A stretch of 64,000 nucleotides of DNA, from the NCBI GenBank assembly GCA_011032825.1, contig JAADJZ010000017.1:434001-498000 (forward strand), given 5' to 3'. The first letter of the stretch is position 1; every line of letters starts with the position of its first letter. Made by a program: the position numbers and the translations under genes. Source of the stretch: Massariosphaeria phaeospora (lineage: Eukaryota > Ascomycota > Dothideomycetes > Pleosporales). This document shows, piece by piece, positions 43,957-54,680 of this stretch. The notes beneath the pieces are model-generated. The model worked only from the letters and a program-made list of their open reading frames with translations. It did no database searches and was not told where the DNA came from.

Positions 43957-44543
43957 TCATGACATTCCTTTTGGAGGAAAGCTCGACTCTCGCTTGACGC
44001 CATCCTTTGATATCCTTGCAAATGAGAGAGTAGACAGGCTGGACCATTGGCCGTTCCATTCTTTCAGCGTCTTGAGATTTTCAAAGTCCTCGAGGTCGGG
44101 AACCCAGAACCCGGAGGTGTATTCGCCTTGCTCCGCGGCCTGCTTCTGCTGCAACAGAGTGTCACGGGTACTTGGAGGCCTGCCTGGCCGTCGGTCGGAT
44201 TTCAAAGTTGCAAGTTCCTCGTCGTCCCTGCCCAGGTAGTCTTCGATGATGGCTTGGATTTCAGGTATGCTAAAGGCTGATCTATGTTCTGTCGTGTAGG
44301 ATTGGAATGTCTTGATTCTCAGCACTACAAGGACGTTAACTCTGTATGTACTCCGATCCAGATTCCTGACATACAATACGGCCGATTCTGTTTCTGCCTC
44401 GCAGAAGCCACCCGGTTGAGCTTGTCGTCTCTGGCGCTCGCGCTTTGGAGGCGTTGCGTGTCCCGGCTGTTCTCGTGGAGGGCCTTGTTGCCCTTCTTCT
44501 TCGTAATGTGCTTCTGCACTTTGCTGAGGCGATTGCTCGGCAT
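43957..44543 (-). CDS. TMA16: Translation machinery-associated protein 16
   Basis: CDS complement(join(43957..44324,44375..44543)), 178 residues. Intron 44325-44374 (50 nt, GTATGT, GTTAAC branch, GTAG) matches in phase. The N-terminus MPSNRLSKVQKHITKKKGNK followed by ALHENSRD and the downstream helix with IIEDYLGRDDEELATLKSDR are diagnostic of Tma16. The C-terminal GFWVPDLEDFENLKTLKEWNG is also conserved. In yeast Tma16 binds nascent 60S ribosomal subunits in the nucleus. Length agrees with the yeast protein. Head-to-head with EXO1. Confidence 0.92.
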
Positions 44544-44890
44544 TTTGTGTCACTTTTTGTGTGTGCGTCTGTGTGTGAGGGGAAGGTGTCTCTGGAATAT
44601 TTTTGCGGGGATGTCGGCGGTCGGCAGGTGCAGGAGGGGGCTAGCCAGATCGGGAGTTAGCGTAGGCGCGTCCGCTCCTTACATGGCACGCGTTGCACAT
44701 CGGACGGTTCCTCCACCATCGTGATCGACCATTTGCACTCTCACCCAGCCCTCCTCTACGCTCCCCTTCCTGCACACGCCTCGCTAGGCTCCTCTTCTAC
44801 CAACAGACTGCTCCTTGTCCACGATGGTACAATAGCAGCCGCTGTCGACCCATTGTTTAGGTCTGTTGCCCCCGGCGGCAAAGGTGTAAG
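44544..44890. promoter_or_regulatory. Divergent promoter region of TMA16 and EXO1
   Basis: 347 bp between the two start codons. No ORF is supported; upstream in-frame codons before ATG 44891 belong to this region, not to Exo1. Confidence 0.5.
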
Positions 44891-47153
44891 ATGGGCATTT
44901 CCGGTGCGTATACCCGCCTGCAGACATGGCTGCCCAGCTGACGTAGTAACAGGGCTGCTGCCGTTGCTGAAATCGATCCACAAGCCATGCAGTCTCAAGA
45001 AATTCGCAGGCCAGACCATTGGCGTCGATGCCTATGGATGGCTTCATCGAGGCACGGCTGCATGCGCCATTGAACTGGCGCTAGACAAGCCAACAACCAA
45101 GTATGCAGCGCAGACGACCTCAGGCCTTATAGCAGCTGACCTCAGCTATAGATTTGTCGACTTCGCTATGAACCGAGTACGAATGCTCATCCATTTCGGG
45201 ATCACGCCGTACATTGTCTTTGATGGAGACTATCTGCCTAGCAAAGCCGGAACAGAGAAAGAGCGAAAAGGCCGACGTAAAGAGGGCAAACGACTAGGGC
45301 TGGAGCTGCTGAGTGTTGGCAAAACATCGCAGGCGCATCTGGAATTACAAAAGGCCGTCGACGTCACACCGGAAATGGCGCGCCAATTGATCGACGAATT
45401 GAAGCACAACAATATTCAGTATGTTGTCGCCCCGTACGAAGCCGACTCGCAGCTGGCATATCTGGAAAAGAAGGGCATTATCGACGGCATTCTTTCTGAA
45501 GACTCTGATCTCCTAGTCTTCGGCGCCAAATGCCTGATTACGAAACTCGATAAATATGGAGAATGCGTCGAGATTAATCGGAACCATTTCACTGCATGCA
45601 GGGAGATCAGCTTGGTCGGGTGGTCGGATGCCGACTTCAGACGAATGTCGATGCTCAGTGGCTGCGATTATCTCCCAAGCATCGGTAGCATGGGACTAAA
45701 GACCGCCCATCGCATGTTGCGGAAACACAAGACTGTTGATCGGCTAGTCAAGGCCGCACAATTCGACGGCAAGTTCAAAGTGCCCCCCGGCTATCTCGAT
45801 GCCTTCGATCAAGCCGAAAAGACTTTCCTGTACCAATGGGTCTTTTGCCCAGAAACAAAGCAACTGCTGAATCTGACACCACTCGAGTCTGGTCTTGATA
45901 TCAGTAGCATGCCGTTTCTTGGGGAAGAAGTGCCATCCCACATCGCTTTCGGCGTAGCACGCGGCGACCTACATCCACACACGAAGCTACCAATCACGGT
46001 CGTGGAAAAGCATAGGCCAAATTCGAAGCCCCTCATACCTTCTCGTAGGGCATCTTCCATTGTTCAAACTCCGGATCTAAAAAAATCGAAGCCTATCGAC
46101 AGCTTTTTCAAACCAAGGCGCACCCCTCTGGCTGAACTGGATCCGAATAGCTTCACGCCGTCACCGAGCCAACGCGCCTTACTAGAGGAGGGTAACAGAA
46201 CATGGGTTGCAGTGACTGCGCCGTCAACCCACCAAGGCCCCCCGATGGCTAGAACGGTACCTCCACCAGCGAGGCGGGCGGTGTCCGATTCGATTACTGG
46301 GCGGAGATCAGCCCCGCACCCGTCTAAAAGACAACGACTTTGTTCAGATTCTGTCCTGGGCACCCCCGACACGAAGAAATCTGAAGTCACGCGAAGTCGG
46401 TTCTTTGCTTCTTCCGGACCCGACCCGAGTCCTTCACTTCGCACTTCTAAACCCGGTAGGAGGAGATCAGCACACAACTTTGAGCTGCACTCCGACGATT
46501 CCATCGAAGATGTGATGGCTGAGTTGGCAGACCTTGACGAGCTTGCTTCGCAACCAAAGAAGAAAATAAGGATATTCAAAGACGACAGCTTTCCTAGCAT
46601 CAAGCCCGGTTCACAATCAACAACTTTATCTAGAAGTACCACGGGCCCTTCCCAGGATACCATAGGAACACTGACTCCTGCTACATCGCACGGGAGCCCT
46701 GAACCCGAGACAGGAAAAGGGAGCATTTTCGGCGAAGCCTTGTCTTCACAAGTCGAAGATCTTCGCGCTCGATATTCATATAAGTCCTCGCTAGACTCTT
46801 CCTCTGGTGCACCCAGTACTCCCAAAGCCCATCGGCGTTCGACCATCCAGATCAGAGCCGAGTCAGTAAACACCAATGCAGGATTCGTAACGGAACAACC
46901 ATCAACAAAAGGTCCTCTATCAAAGTTTGTTAAAGCTGGGCGCGACGAGGATGAATTTGGGGCTCTGGCTTGGGCTGCCATGGAAGCTGAAGTGGTTGTC
47001 GCCGCTAGTTCACCCATTGGTCTCTCTCCAGCTAAGCACGAAGTTGAGGCCAAGGGGAGCGAGGACTTGTTGGTACCAGACAGCGATGCCGAGAGTGCCT
47101 GCTCGCCACGCAAACCGTTGATAAACCTGGGAAGATTTACGTTCTCTGGTTAG
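44891..47153 (+). CDS. exo1: Exonuclease 1 (Rad2/XPG family)
   Basis: CDS join(44891..44903,44953..45100,45152..47153), 720 residues. The first coding exon is 13 nt; spliced to exon 2 it gives MGISGLLPLLKSIHKPC, the family start. A 51 nt second intron restores KPTTKFVDFAMNRVRM. The XPG N domain covers residues 1-100 (metal ligands D30 in GVDAYGWLH, D78 in VFDGD) and the XPG I domain ~135-230 (APYEADSQLAYL, SEDSDLLVF). An H2TH region follows (LSGCDYLPSIGSMG). Residues ~380-720 are Ser/Pro-rich and disordered, with a PCNA-like segment IDSFFKPR and a C-terminal LINLGRFTFSG. Exo1 is a nuclear 5'-3' exonuclease in mismatch repair, resection and telomere processing. Confidence 0.95.
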
Positions 47154-48013
47154 ATTAGCGTCTATGCTATACCATGGCAAAACATTCTTATTTTTGGGGT
47201 CAACTTTTTCGAAGCGCACGGCGTTAGTCAACGATATCGGGACGGTCATCTTGATTTAGCGGACGGATGGTATGCTTCTTACTGGTACGCTCCACCTGGG
47301 CCATAAGTGTCCATGCACTATGCTGCATTTATTTCACGAGGAGTTTATCTGATAGCGCAGGAGAAATACCCAAACATTTCATTCTAGTCCTTCTGGTACA
47401 TGGGTGATTTATGTACAGACGCTGACTAGGTGGTTCGCGAAAAGTGTTAAGATTTCATTCCAGTGTCCATTTCATTCCGGCCACTTTGTTTACAGACGCA
47501 TATCTCCACGCTTCTAAAATCTGGGGCCCCGAGAAGACCCCGACACGTCACTTGTCGCGTCTCAAAGGCACTCTGTGAAAGCCAAGTATGCTTGAAGGGA
47601 CGGCAGCACCTGATTCACCTGGCAAACTTCACGCTTAACAAAGGACACTGTCGAATTCTCGTCGTAGCTAGAGCCTGGTCGTTTTCGCTGGACGGGGTCT
47701 TTGTTCGCGGCGATTCTGTGTTTGTGGTTCCGCATCCGGACGCCGGATTCAATGGACTGAGTATTTAGTCGGCCGCTTCCTGGAACGGGACGCAAGGTTT
47801 TGTTCGTCTGGTCAGTCGCTTGTCGGATTCTTTTTCAGCTCAGCTCAATCCAGTCTTTGACCCCTTACCCACGAACGAGATCACTGGACTTTGCATTCCG
47901 CTTGTCATCCAACTACATCGCGCTTGGCCAAACACTGTTGTTGACCAAACACACGCTCCAAGATACAGAACAACAGTACCCAACTCACACCATCCCAAGG
48001 ACTCACATCGACC
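47154..48013. other. Intergenic region between EXO1 and a basic-protein gene
   Basis: 860 bp holding the EXO1 3' UTR and the next promoter. Short ORFs have no recognisable content. Confidence 0.4.
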
Positions 48014-48469
48014 ATGGCACGACCTCAGCGCACCACCCGTGCTGTCATCAATTACAACGAGACTGCACTAGCCCGCGCGGCAGAGAACCGCCCACCACCA
48101 GCCGCTCGTGCTCCTCGCGCTGCGCCCAAGACACCCAAGAAATCTGCCGCATCCAAGGGGACGAAGAAACCTGCCGCGGCCAAGACCAAACCCGCACCGA
48201 AGGCCAAACCCGCACCCAAAGCCGCAGCCAAGAAGCCCGCCGCCGACAAAGTTCAATCCGGCCGCGTACGCAAGAGACCCACGGCCACGGCCCGCGGCAA
48301 GAAAGCTGCGGCTGCGGCTCCTGCGGCGCCGGCGGCGCCGAGAAGACAGCTCCCGCCGCCGACGGGCGCGCTCACGAGTGCGCTGAGCGATGAGCCGTTG
48401 GTGGAGAGGGATATTTATCATGGGGGTTTGGATAAGGGGAAGGCGAGGAAGAAGGTTAGGTCGGCGTAG
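48014..48469 (+). CDS. Lys/Ala/Pro-rich basic protein (chromatin-like)
   Basis: Single exon, 151 residues, ATG in an ACC-ATG context (MARPQRTTRAVINYNETALA). Residues ~30-110 consist of PKTPKKSAASK and KPAPKAKPAPKAAAKKP-type repeats like histone H1 tails, then an R/K patch (GRVRKRPTATARGKK). The C-terminal 40 residues are mixed and less biased (LSDEPLVERDIYHGGLDKGK). No globular H1 domain is seen. A nuclear, DNA-binding role is inferred from composition only. The non-repetitive ends suggest a real gene rather than repeat translation. Confidence 0.6.
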   Translation: MARPQRTTRAVINYNETALARAAENRPPPAARAPRAAPKTPKKSAASKGTKKPAAAKTKPAPKAKPAPKAAAKKPAADKVQSGRVRKRPTATARGKKAAAAAPAAPAAPRRQLPPPTGALTSALSDEPLVERDIYHGGLDKGKARKKVRSA

Positions 48470-49259
48470 GTGAGGAGGGGGTAAAGGGGGTAAAGGGGGT
48501 AAGGGTAAGGGGAGTGAGGAGTATGATTCTCGGAACGAACGGATGGTTTCTTTAATGTAGTGGGGATGGGTGGAATGACTGGGGATGATATGATGGGATG
48601 GCATGTGGGATGTGGAAACGAGATACATGTAATGGATGGGACGGACGGATGGATGGATGGCTGTGTTGCGTTGTATCTTTCTTTCTTTCTTGCTTCCTCC
48701 TCCTCGTACGACGTCGAATTCCGACGGACTGTTTTATCTATCTATCGTGCGAATGCAATTCCTTTTTTTTCTTTCTCTACCTCACTTACGGCTTACTATT
48801 CTGCTGCGGGTGGTAGGATTGCTGAAGTAAAACGAACGGGTTGCACATCGTTGGGCTGGGCTGTGGAAATCCCGATTGTGGCTGCAGGTGAGGTAGCGTA
48901 CGTAGCATAGCTGCTTGCCCGCACCTCTACTTGCAGGAACAAGCACCAGGGGTGGGGGGAAGACAGAGCCATGGTAGACTACGCTTTCCTGGGGGAAATC
49001 TGGAGGAGATGGATATGCTGCGCCCCACTGCTCTGCTCTGCTCTGCTCAGCTCAGCTCGCCCCACCCCTCGCCCCTCCAGTAGCACCGCGTTCCACACCT
49101 CCCTCGCAACCTTCCCTTTGCGGCAATATCTCTTTGCTCCCCACTTCCCCTTTCAACGTAGTATATATATACCCCAGAACCTAAAACTTCAACAACCCAG
49201 TCTCCTTTTATTCTCTTTCACCACTCACTTATCAGCCCCTGGCCCATGCATGTATCAAA
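48470..49259. other. Convergent intergenic region with G-rich tract
   Basis: 790 bp. A run of GGGGGTAAA/GGGTAA units at 48476-48512 starts just past the stop codon. Tandem TGGATGGA near 48643 and CTGCT/CAGCT words near 49025-49055 also occur. No gene is seen. Confidence 0.5.
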
Positions 49260-51261
49260 TCACGACACCAACCCGCCCGCCACAACCACACTGCCCGCAA
49301 ACCACGCGGGCCACCACACCAGCCACACAACCACCTGCGTCCACAGCCCCCACACATGCCAGCCCTCGGCGGCCTTGACCAGGACCTCGACAACATCCTG
49401 GCCAAAATACAGCGTCGCAGCCCATACCACCACGACGGGGTTCAGCAGCAGCAGCAGGCCGCCTACCACGGCACTCAGGCCCTTGTTCCGCGACGCGCGC
49501 GCAAACGACAGCGGCGCCGCGAGCAGGCCGACCAGGAACGACAGCGAAAAATTGAGCGTCGCGAGCGCGGCGAGGAACATGCCGAGTAATAGTAGCGAGA
49601 AGCACTGGATGAGGGTACGCTCTTGTGGGGTGGGCCGCTGGAAGTGCGCGAGGGAGGTGGCGGTTAGGAGGGGCAGGAGGGTGGTGGTGAGGGCGACGAA
49701 GGTGAAGGTGTAGGAGAGGTAAGGGAGCGGGGTGTGGTTGAAGAGGTAGAGGGGCAGCAGGCCGAGGAAGTGGGTGGCGAGGACGAAGGTTAGGGGCAGG
49801 AAGAGCGGGCGCTCGGTGATTTCGAGGGAGGAGGCGGGGATGAGGGTTTTGGCGCCGGCGATTTCGGCGACGATGAAGGTGGGTTTGTCTTGCTCTTTCT
49901 CTTTCTCGTTCGCTTTCTCGCCGGCTTGCTGGTCTGGTTGGGGGGGTTTGGTGGACGCAGGGTTTGGCGTGGGCGTCTGGGGGCGTCCGCTCAACACCCA
50001 CAGGGCGATGGCCGAGATGCTGAAGTTGACGGCGATGAGCATGGCCGAGGGGAGGTAGGTGCCGATGCTGACGAAGCGGTTCGCCTGCAGCAGCAGGTAG
50101 AAGAAGAAGCTCTGGTGCAAGTGCTCGAGCAGGTTGTTGAGGCTGCGGAAGAGCGACTCGAGGGTGCGGCCGAGCGACATCTCGTCGTGCCAGCCGTCGC
50201 CGACCGTCTGCAGCGTGATGGCGTCGATGTGGTAGGGGATGAAGCTGGAATGCGGGCCGGAGGCGTGGCCGAGGCCCTGGCTGATCATGCCGCGCAGCAT
50301 GGTCTGCAGACGCTGGTGGTACGAGTCGTCGTGGTTCCACATGCGCTGCAGGGTGCAGCCGATGCCCATTTGGCCGTTGGCGATGCTGACGGCTGTGTTG
50401 AAGAGGTCGAGGTTGGAGAGCTGGCCGTTGACGCCGTCGTAGAGGATATGGAGCTTGTCGTAGCGGTGGCCCCACGGTCCCGCGGGGTAGTCGACAGCTA
50501 CCGCGCCCTGGAGCGCACCGCTCTTGATGGACAGCGGCTCGATGGTGTCGGGAGAGTGCGAGTCGTGATAGGCGTCGACCCAGGCCTGCGTGCCGGACGT
50601 GCTGTCCCCGCTGATCAGGAAGATGATGTCTTTGCTCCAGAGACTCCACCGTTTGAAGTAGCGGGCCAGCGTCAGGACGAGAGCGACGCCCGAGTAGTTG
50701 ATCTTTCCGTCCATGTTCCGCCATGCTGCAATCAGGACCACGGCTTCAGTGGCGTCGGCGCGGGGCCCTTGGAGGATGGCGTAGACGTTCTGGTCGGAGA
50801 TGTTGCGCCCGGATGCATGGTATTCGTACCTCTGCGTCGCGACTTTCAGGTTATGGGCGCCGAGGATGGTTGAGAGCCGCTGGGTCCGCCTAGACTCTTG
50901 TTAGCAACGTGTCCTCGCAGCTCAGTCGTGTGATTCATGGTACGCACTCTTCGACCGACTTGTCTGCCAGCGCCGCCGTCTCCTGCCGGTACGCCCGGAA
51001 GACATTGTGCTCGCTGCCGGTGAAGTAGGTGTGCACCTGGCCCGGCAGCAGCGCGTTCTCCGACACGTACGTGCGGCGCGAGTATTCGTCCAGCGGGAGC
51101 ACGAGCAGCCATGCCACGCCCACGACGATGCACAGCGCCGACAGGTACGGCGGCACTTTGAGCAGGCGGGCGTCTTTGCGGAGCGCCAGCAACGTAGCTG
51201 CAGCGCGAATTAGCAGCGGCCGAAGCACCCCCCGGACGCGAGACTTACAGAGCAGCGCCAT
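49260..51261 (-). CDS. GAA1: GPI transamidase component Gaa1
   Basis: CDS complement(join(49260..50889,50948..51197,51249..51261)), 630 residues. The first coding exon is 13 nt (MALL plus one base); introns of 51 and 58 nt match in phase. An N-terminal membrane segment (LSALCIVVGVAWLLVLPL) is followed by the M28-peptidase-like lumenal domain: HTYFTGSEHNVFRAYRQE, LGAHNLKVATQRYEYHASG, VVLIAAWRNMDGK, DIIFLISGDSTSGTQAWVDAY. Several C-terminal membrane helices follow from about residue 350. Gaa1 is part of the ER complex that attaches GPI anchors to proteins, here perhaps including cell-wall proteins. Head-to-head with the rhomboid gene, 179 bp apart. Confidence 0.93.
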
Positions 51262-51440
51262 TGTCCACCCCTCGCAGTGTGCCGACGTGGTGGTGTTGCA
51301 GCTCCGCACTGCGCCCGGCCACCAGGACCAGCTGTCGTCGTCGTCGGAGGTTCGGCGGTGCCCGGACTGTTTTTCGTGAACTTCCAGGCGCGCAGCCCGC
51401 TGGCTTTGACCAGGACCAACACAACACTCGCGAAGTCGCC

Positions 51441-52660
51441 ATGCCGTCATATGCCCAATTCAACCCTATCCGGATACGTTCGTACATCCTCCGGCTGCCG
51501 CTATGTACGCGCCTGCTTCTCGCCGCCATGGTCGGGCTCTGGATTGCCGCGATTCCGTTTCCATGGCTGAGGGAATGGGCGCGTTTGGACCCGGATAAGA
51601 TGGACTTCACGCAGAGTATGTAGGCCCTCTATCATCTCGCCGTGTGGAACCAGGGCAAGTGGTGGGCAAACATGGGTTCTACTGCGAATGCGCCTCCGGA
51701 CAGAGCCGGCGCAGCGGAGAGCACCACGATCATGAAAGGAAGAGCAGGGACACAAATCTGGCATCTTGTTCAAATCTATGGCTTGGTACATCTATATATC
51801 GAACTGAGCTAATACGACGTGTTTCCATAGTGCATCGCCTGAACCTGTTCCCCATAATGCACCTCAACTTCCTCCACCTCATCTTCAACATGCTAGCCGT
51901 CACACCCTTGATCGAGCGGTTCGAAGCCGAATACGGAACGCTCGTCACCCTCGCGCTCTTCACCGGCCGTAAGCAAGAGCTCGGCACACACATTCGGGGC
52001 CTGGGCTGACGATGGGGTAGCTTTCGGAACACTGCCCGGTGGCATCTACGTGTTGCTGGAGAAGTTTGTACTCCGGACCAACACCTCGGTCATGGGCGCG
52101 AGGTGCGTAGGAAGAATTCATACGGCAGAGACGCACCACTGACGACCATAGTATATGGGTGTTCCTGCTCCTCGCCTCCGAAGCCATGAAGACCAGCAAA
52201 ACGAATCCGAACTTCAGGTACCTACATCCACCCACCCATGCCTCCCAACCCCCCTTCTAACACCCCCCTAGCATCGGCCCCTACAAAATCCCCACCTGGA
52301 CCACCCCCCTAATCCTCGTCCTCCTAACCTCCTTCGTGGTCCCCAACGTCAGCCTCGTCGGCCACCTCTGCGGCGCCGGCATCGGCTACCTATGTGAGCT
52401 CAGCTCCCAGCTCCCCACCCCCTAAACAGAACCCCCCACCTTCTAACCAGCACCCAGGGGCATCCGGCTACATCAAGTTCCTCGTCCCCCACGAAAAGAT
52501 CCTGCGCTGGCTCGAAACAAAACTCAACCTGCTCGGCCGCCTACCGCACTACGTCTCCGTCGACCAGAAGACGTACGGCCGGTATGGCGTGCTGCCTACG
52601 ACGGCGTCGGCGAGCAATTTGCCCAAGAGTCCGGAGCCGGGACAGCGGTTGGGCCCGTGA
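51441..52660 (+). CDS. rbd2: Rhomboid serine protease (Rbd2-type)
   Basis: CDS join(51441..51615,51831..51968,52021..52102,52152..52217,52272..52393,52458..52660), 261 residues, all phases matching. The first intron is long (215 nt); the rest are 52-64 nt. Six membrane segments are visible. The catalytic serine lies in TSVMGASIW (S132) and the catalytic histidine in LVGHLCGAG (H185). The HLNFLHLIFNMLAVTPLIER segment and the conserved tail LNLLGRLPHYVSVDQKTYGR are typical of fungal Golgi rhomboids such as RbdB/Rbd2, which cleave SREBP-type membrane transcription factors in Aspergillus and fission yeast. That substrate is inferred from relatives. Confidence 0.92.
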
Positions 52661-53183
52661 ACTGCTGCGCCAGTATAGTCGCGCATTGGATGCATGGCGT
52701 TTTGGTCGTTGGTTGGGGAGTGTGTTGCTGGAGCTGAGCGCACGTTCGACATTGGCTGTAGCATAATGTGGCAGGGTTACATATCTATATTTAATTATTA
52801 CTTGCATGTGTAGGATAGGATAGGATAGGATAGCACAGCGCGGCGGCGTTTCTGGCGTTTGCGAGCAAATAGCGCATGTATGTATGTATGCATGTTTGCA
52901 TATCTGTATGTAGTATTTAGTAGGTAACCAACATGGCCGCAATGCTTGCGTATTAGTTATAATAGTGGGGTCATGTGGATTCTTCTATAAATTTCGGACT
53001 TGGCTGTCCTGCCTCCGTTGGAAGGGGTACCAAGGTTATGGTTACATGTCTTCTGCAGCCAGCACTTCTTCCAGCCCCTGCATCTAGCTTGGTTTGTGAA
53101 TCCGGCAATCAAGCCACTTTTGTCCACGGCGCTCCTTATAAGCGCGTTGTGTTCGGCTCCTCTTGGAGATGGCCACTTAGATC
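52661..53183. other. Convergent intergenic region with GGATA repeat
   Basis: 523 bp with about five GGATA/AGGAT units near 52811-52834 and ATGT/GCAT words near 52875-52915. No gene is seen. Confidence 0.5.
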
Positions 53184-54438
53184 CTATGCAGCCCAGACAT
53201 CCTTGCCGACGCCCTCGATCCAATTGCCCAAGTGATTGACGCTTGCATCCCACTCTTTCAACCGCGCCCTCATGCTCTCGATCTGCTTCATGTCCAGCAC
53301 CTTGGGCTGCACCCAGTTGATTCTGGCAATCTCAGCAACCTGGTCTATCGTTCCCCTCAGCAACCCCAAGCTCAGCGCCTTCATGATGAGGTGCTCGATT
53401 TCATTCGGCTGCACCTTGGTCTCCTCGGAGATGGTGGTGAAGGTCATGGCGCGGTCGTGGGGCGGGCGGCGGAACACGGCTTCTGTGAGCGCCGACAGCG
53501 AGATCTTTTGGTACAGGAAGACTTGGTGCTCTTTGAGGAGCGGCACTTTCGAGATGTTGCCCGCGAGCACGTCGTACGCGGCTAGGTCGCCCCGGTTGAA
53601 GGCGAAGAGCAGGTCGCGGAGCCAGGCGTGCGGCGTGTTGACGAGCGTGTCGAGGATGGGGTGGAGGAGCAGCTCGCCGAAGTTGTAGATGGAGTCAGAC
53701 ACCAGGGCCGCGATGGAGAGGTCGTAGGCGCGGGCCTGGCGCTCGCGGAGGTCGAGGTTGTCGAGATCTATGCAGGCGAGGAAGAGGAGGGCGTTCTTGT
53801 AGTACGCGGCAAACTCGTGCTTGGCCTGGAAATTGTCAGCGTCAAGCGGGGGTTGATAATTCCCGGCCCAGCTTACCTTGTAATATTCAGCACTGGCACG
53901 GTAGAACGACGCGTGCACTACTGTCTCCACCGAGTCGAACCCCTCCAGTATTTGCTCGGCCTCGTCCAGGTTCTTGCGTGCTCCGTCGTAATCCGCTAAC
54001 CGCAGCTGGATGCTGGCTTCGGCGACTGTGGCGTAGACGTAGGCGTCTTGTGAGGCGGGTTTGTTGACGCTCTTGGCGAGTGTGGACACGAATTCGAGGC
54101 GCTCCTTGTCATCTGCATTGAATCAGCATCGACCCAGATGTGTTGTGATAAGACCTAGGTATACCTCTATACTGCGCCGCAGCTTTTAGACCCAGCGTCA
54201 CAAGCTTGAGCTGGTTGATCTTGTTGGCGAAGCTCTTGATGAAGGTCTCGAAAAGTGGTATCCGCTGCTTGGCGCTTTCGGGCAGGTCAAAGTACTCGAC
54301 CAGCTCGTCCGTCAGCTCGTGCCACAGTTTCCGCTCCCAGTAGTCCTCGAAATGGATAAAGTACTCCTGCAGCTCTTCGGGCGCCTGGTCTCGCTGGTCG
54401 CCGAGCAAGTTCGGGATCGTATCGGTATCCATCGCCAT
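53184..54438 (-). CDS. RPN9: 26S proteasome regulatory subunit Rpn9
   Basis: CDS complement(join(53184..53825,53877..54112,54165..54438)), 383 residues. Introns of 51 and 52 nt match in phase. ATG 54438 starts MAMDTDTIPNLLGDQRDQAP. Residues ~15-260 are TPR-like helices (WERKLWHELTDELVEYF, ADYDGARKNLDEAEQIL, FAAYYKNALLFLACID). The PCI winged helix covers ~270-350 (LYQKISLSALTEAVFRRP, FTTISEETKVQPNEIEHL). The end GNWIEGVGKDVWA is the conserved C-terminal helix of the lid bundle. Rpn9 belongs to the proteasome lid. Head-to-head with the complex I subunit gene, 242 bp apart. Confidence 0.95.
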
Positions 54439-54680
54439 GGTTGCGGTTTGCGCGCTGAGCGTATGTCTTTCGGGTTCCCGGTGCGTGCTTGGGCTGTGTT
54501 TGGTCCGTGGGATTGTGAAGGCGAAAGTGGTGTGGATACCTAGTCCATGATTGTTGCGGCTGCGGGACAGTCTTGCCAAAGCTCGGACTCGGCGAAGGGT
54601 AGCGCCGAGCCCGACGCCCGCGCGCATCTTCAACTTCGAGGACCTACACGGCACTTCCATTACCAATTGACGCCGCAATC

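Noticed and set aside
49255..50873. Long ORFs overlapping GAA1 in other frames and on the plus strand
   Set aside because: Shadows of GC-rich coding sequence; only the GAA1 frame shows domains and splice continuity.
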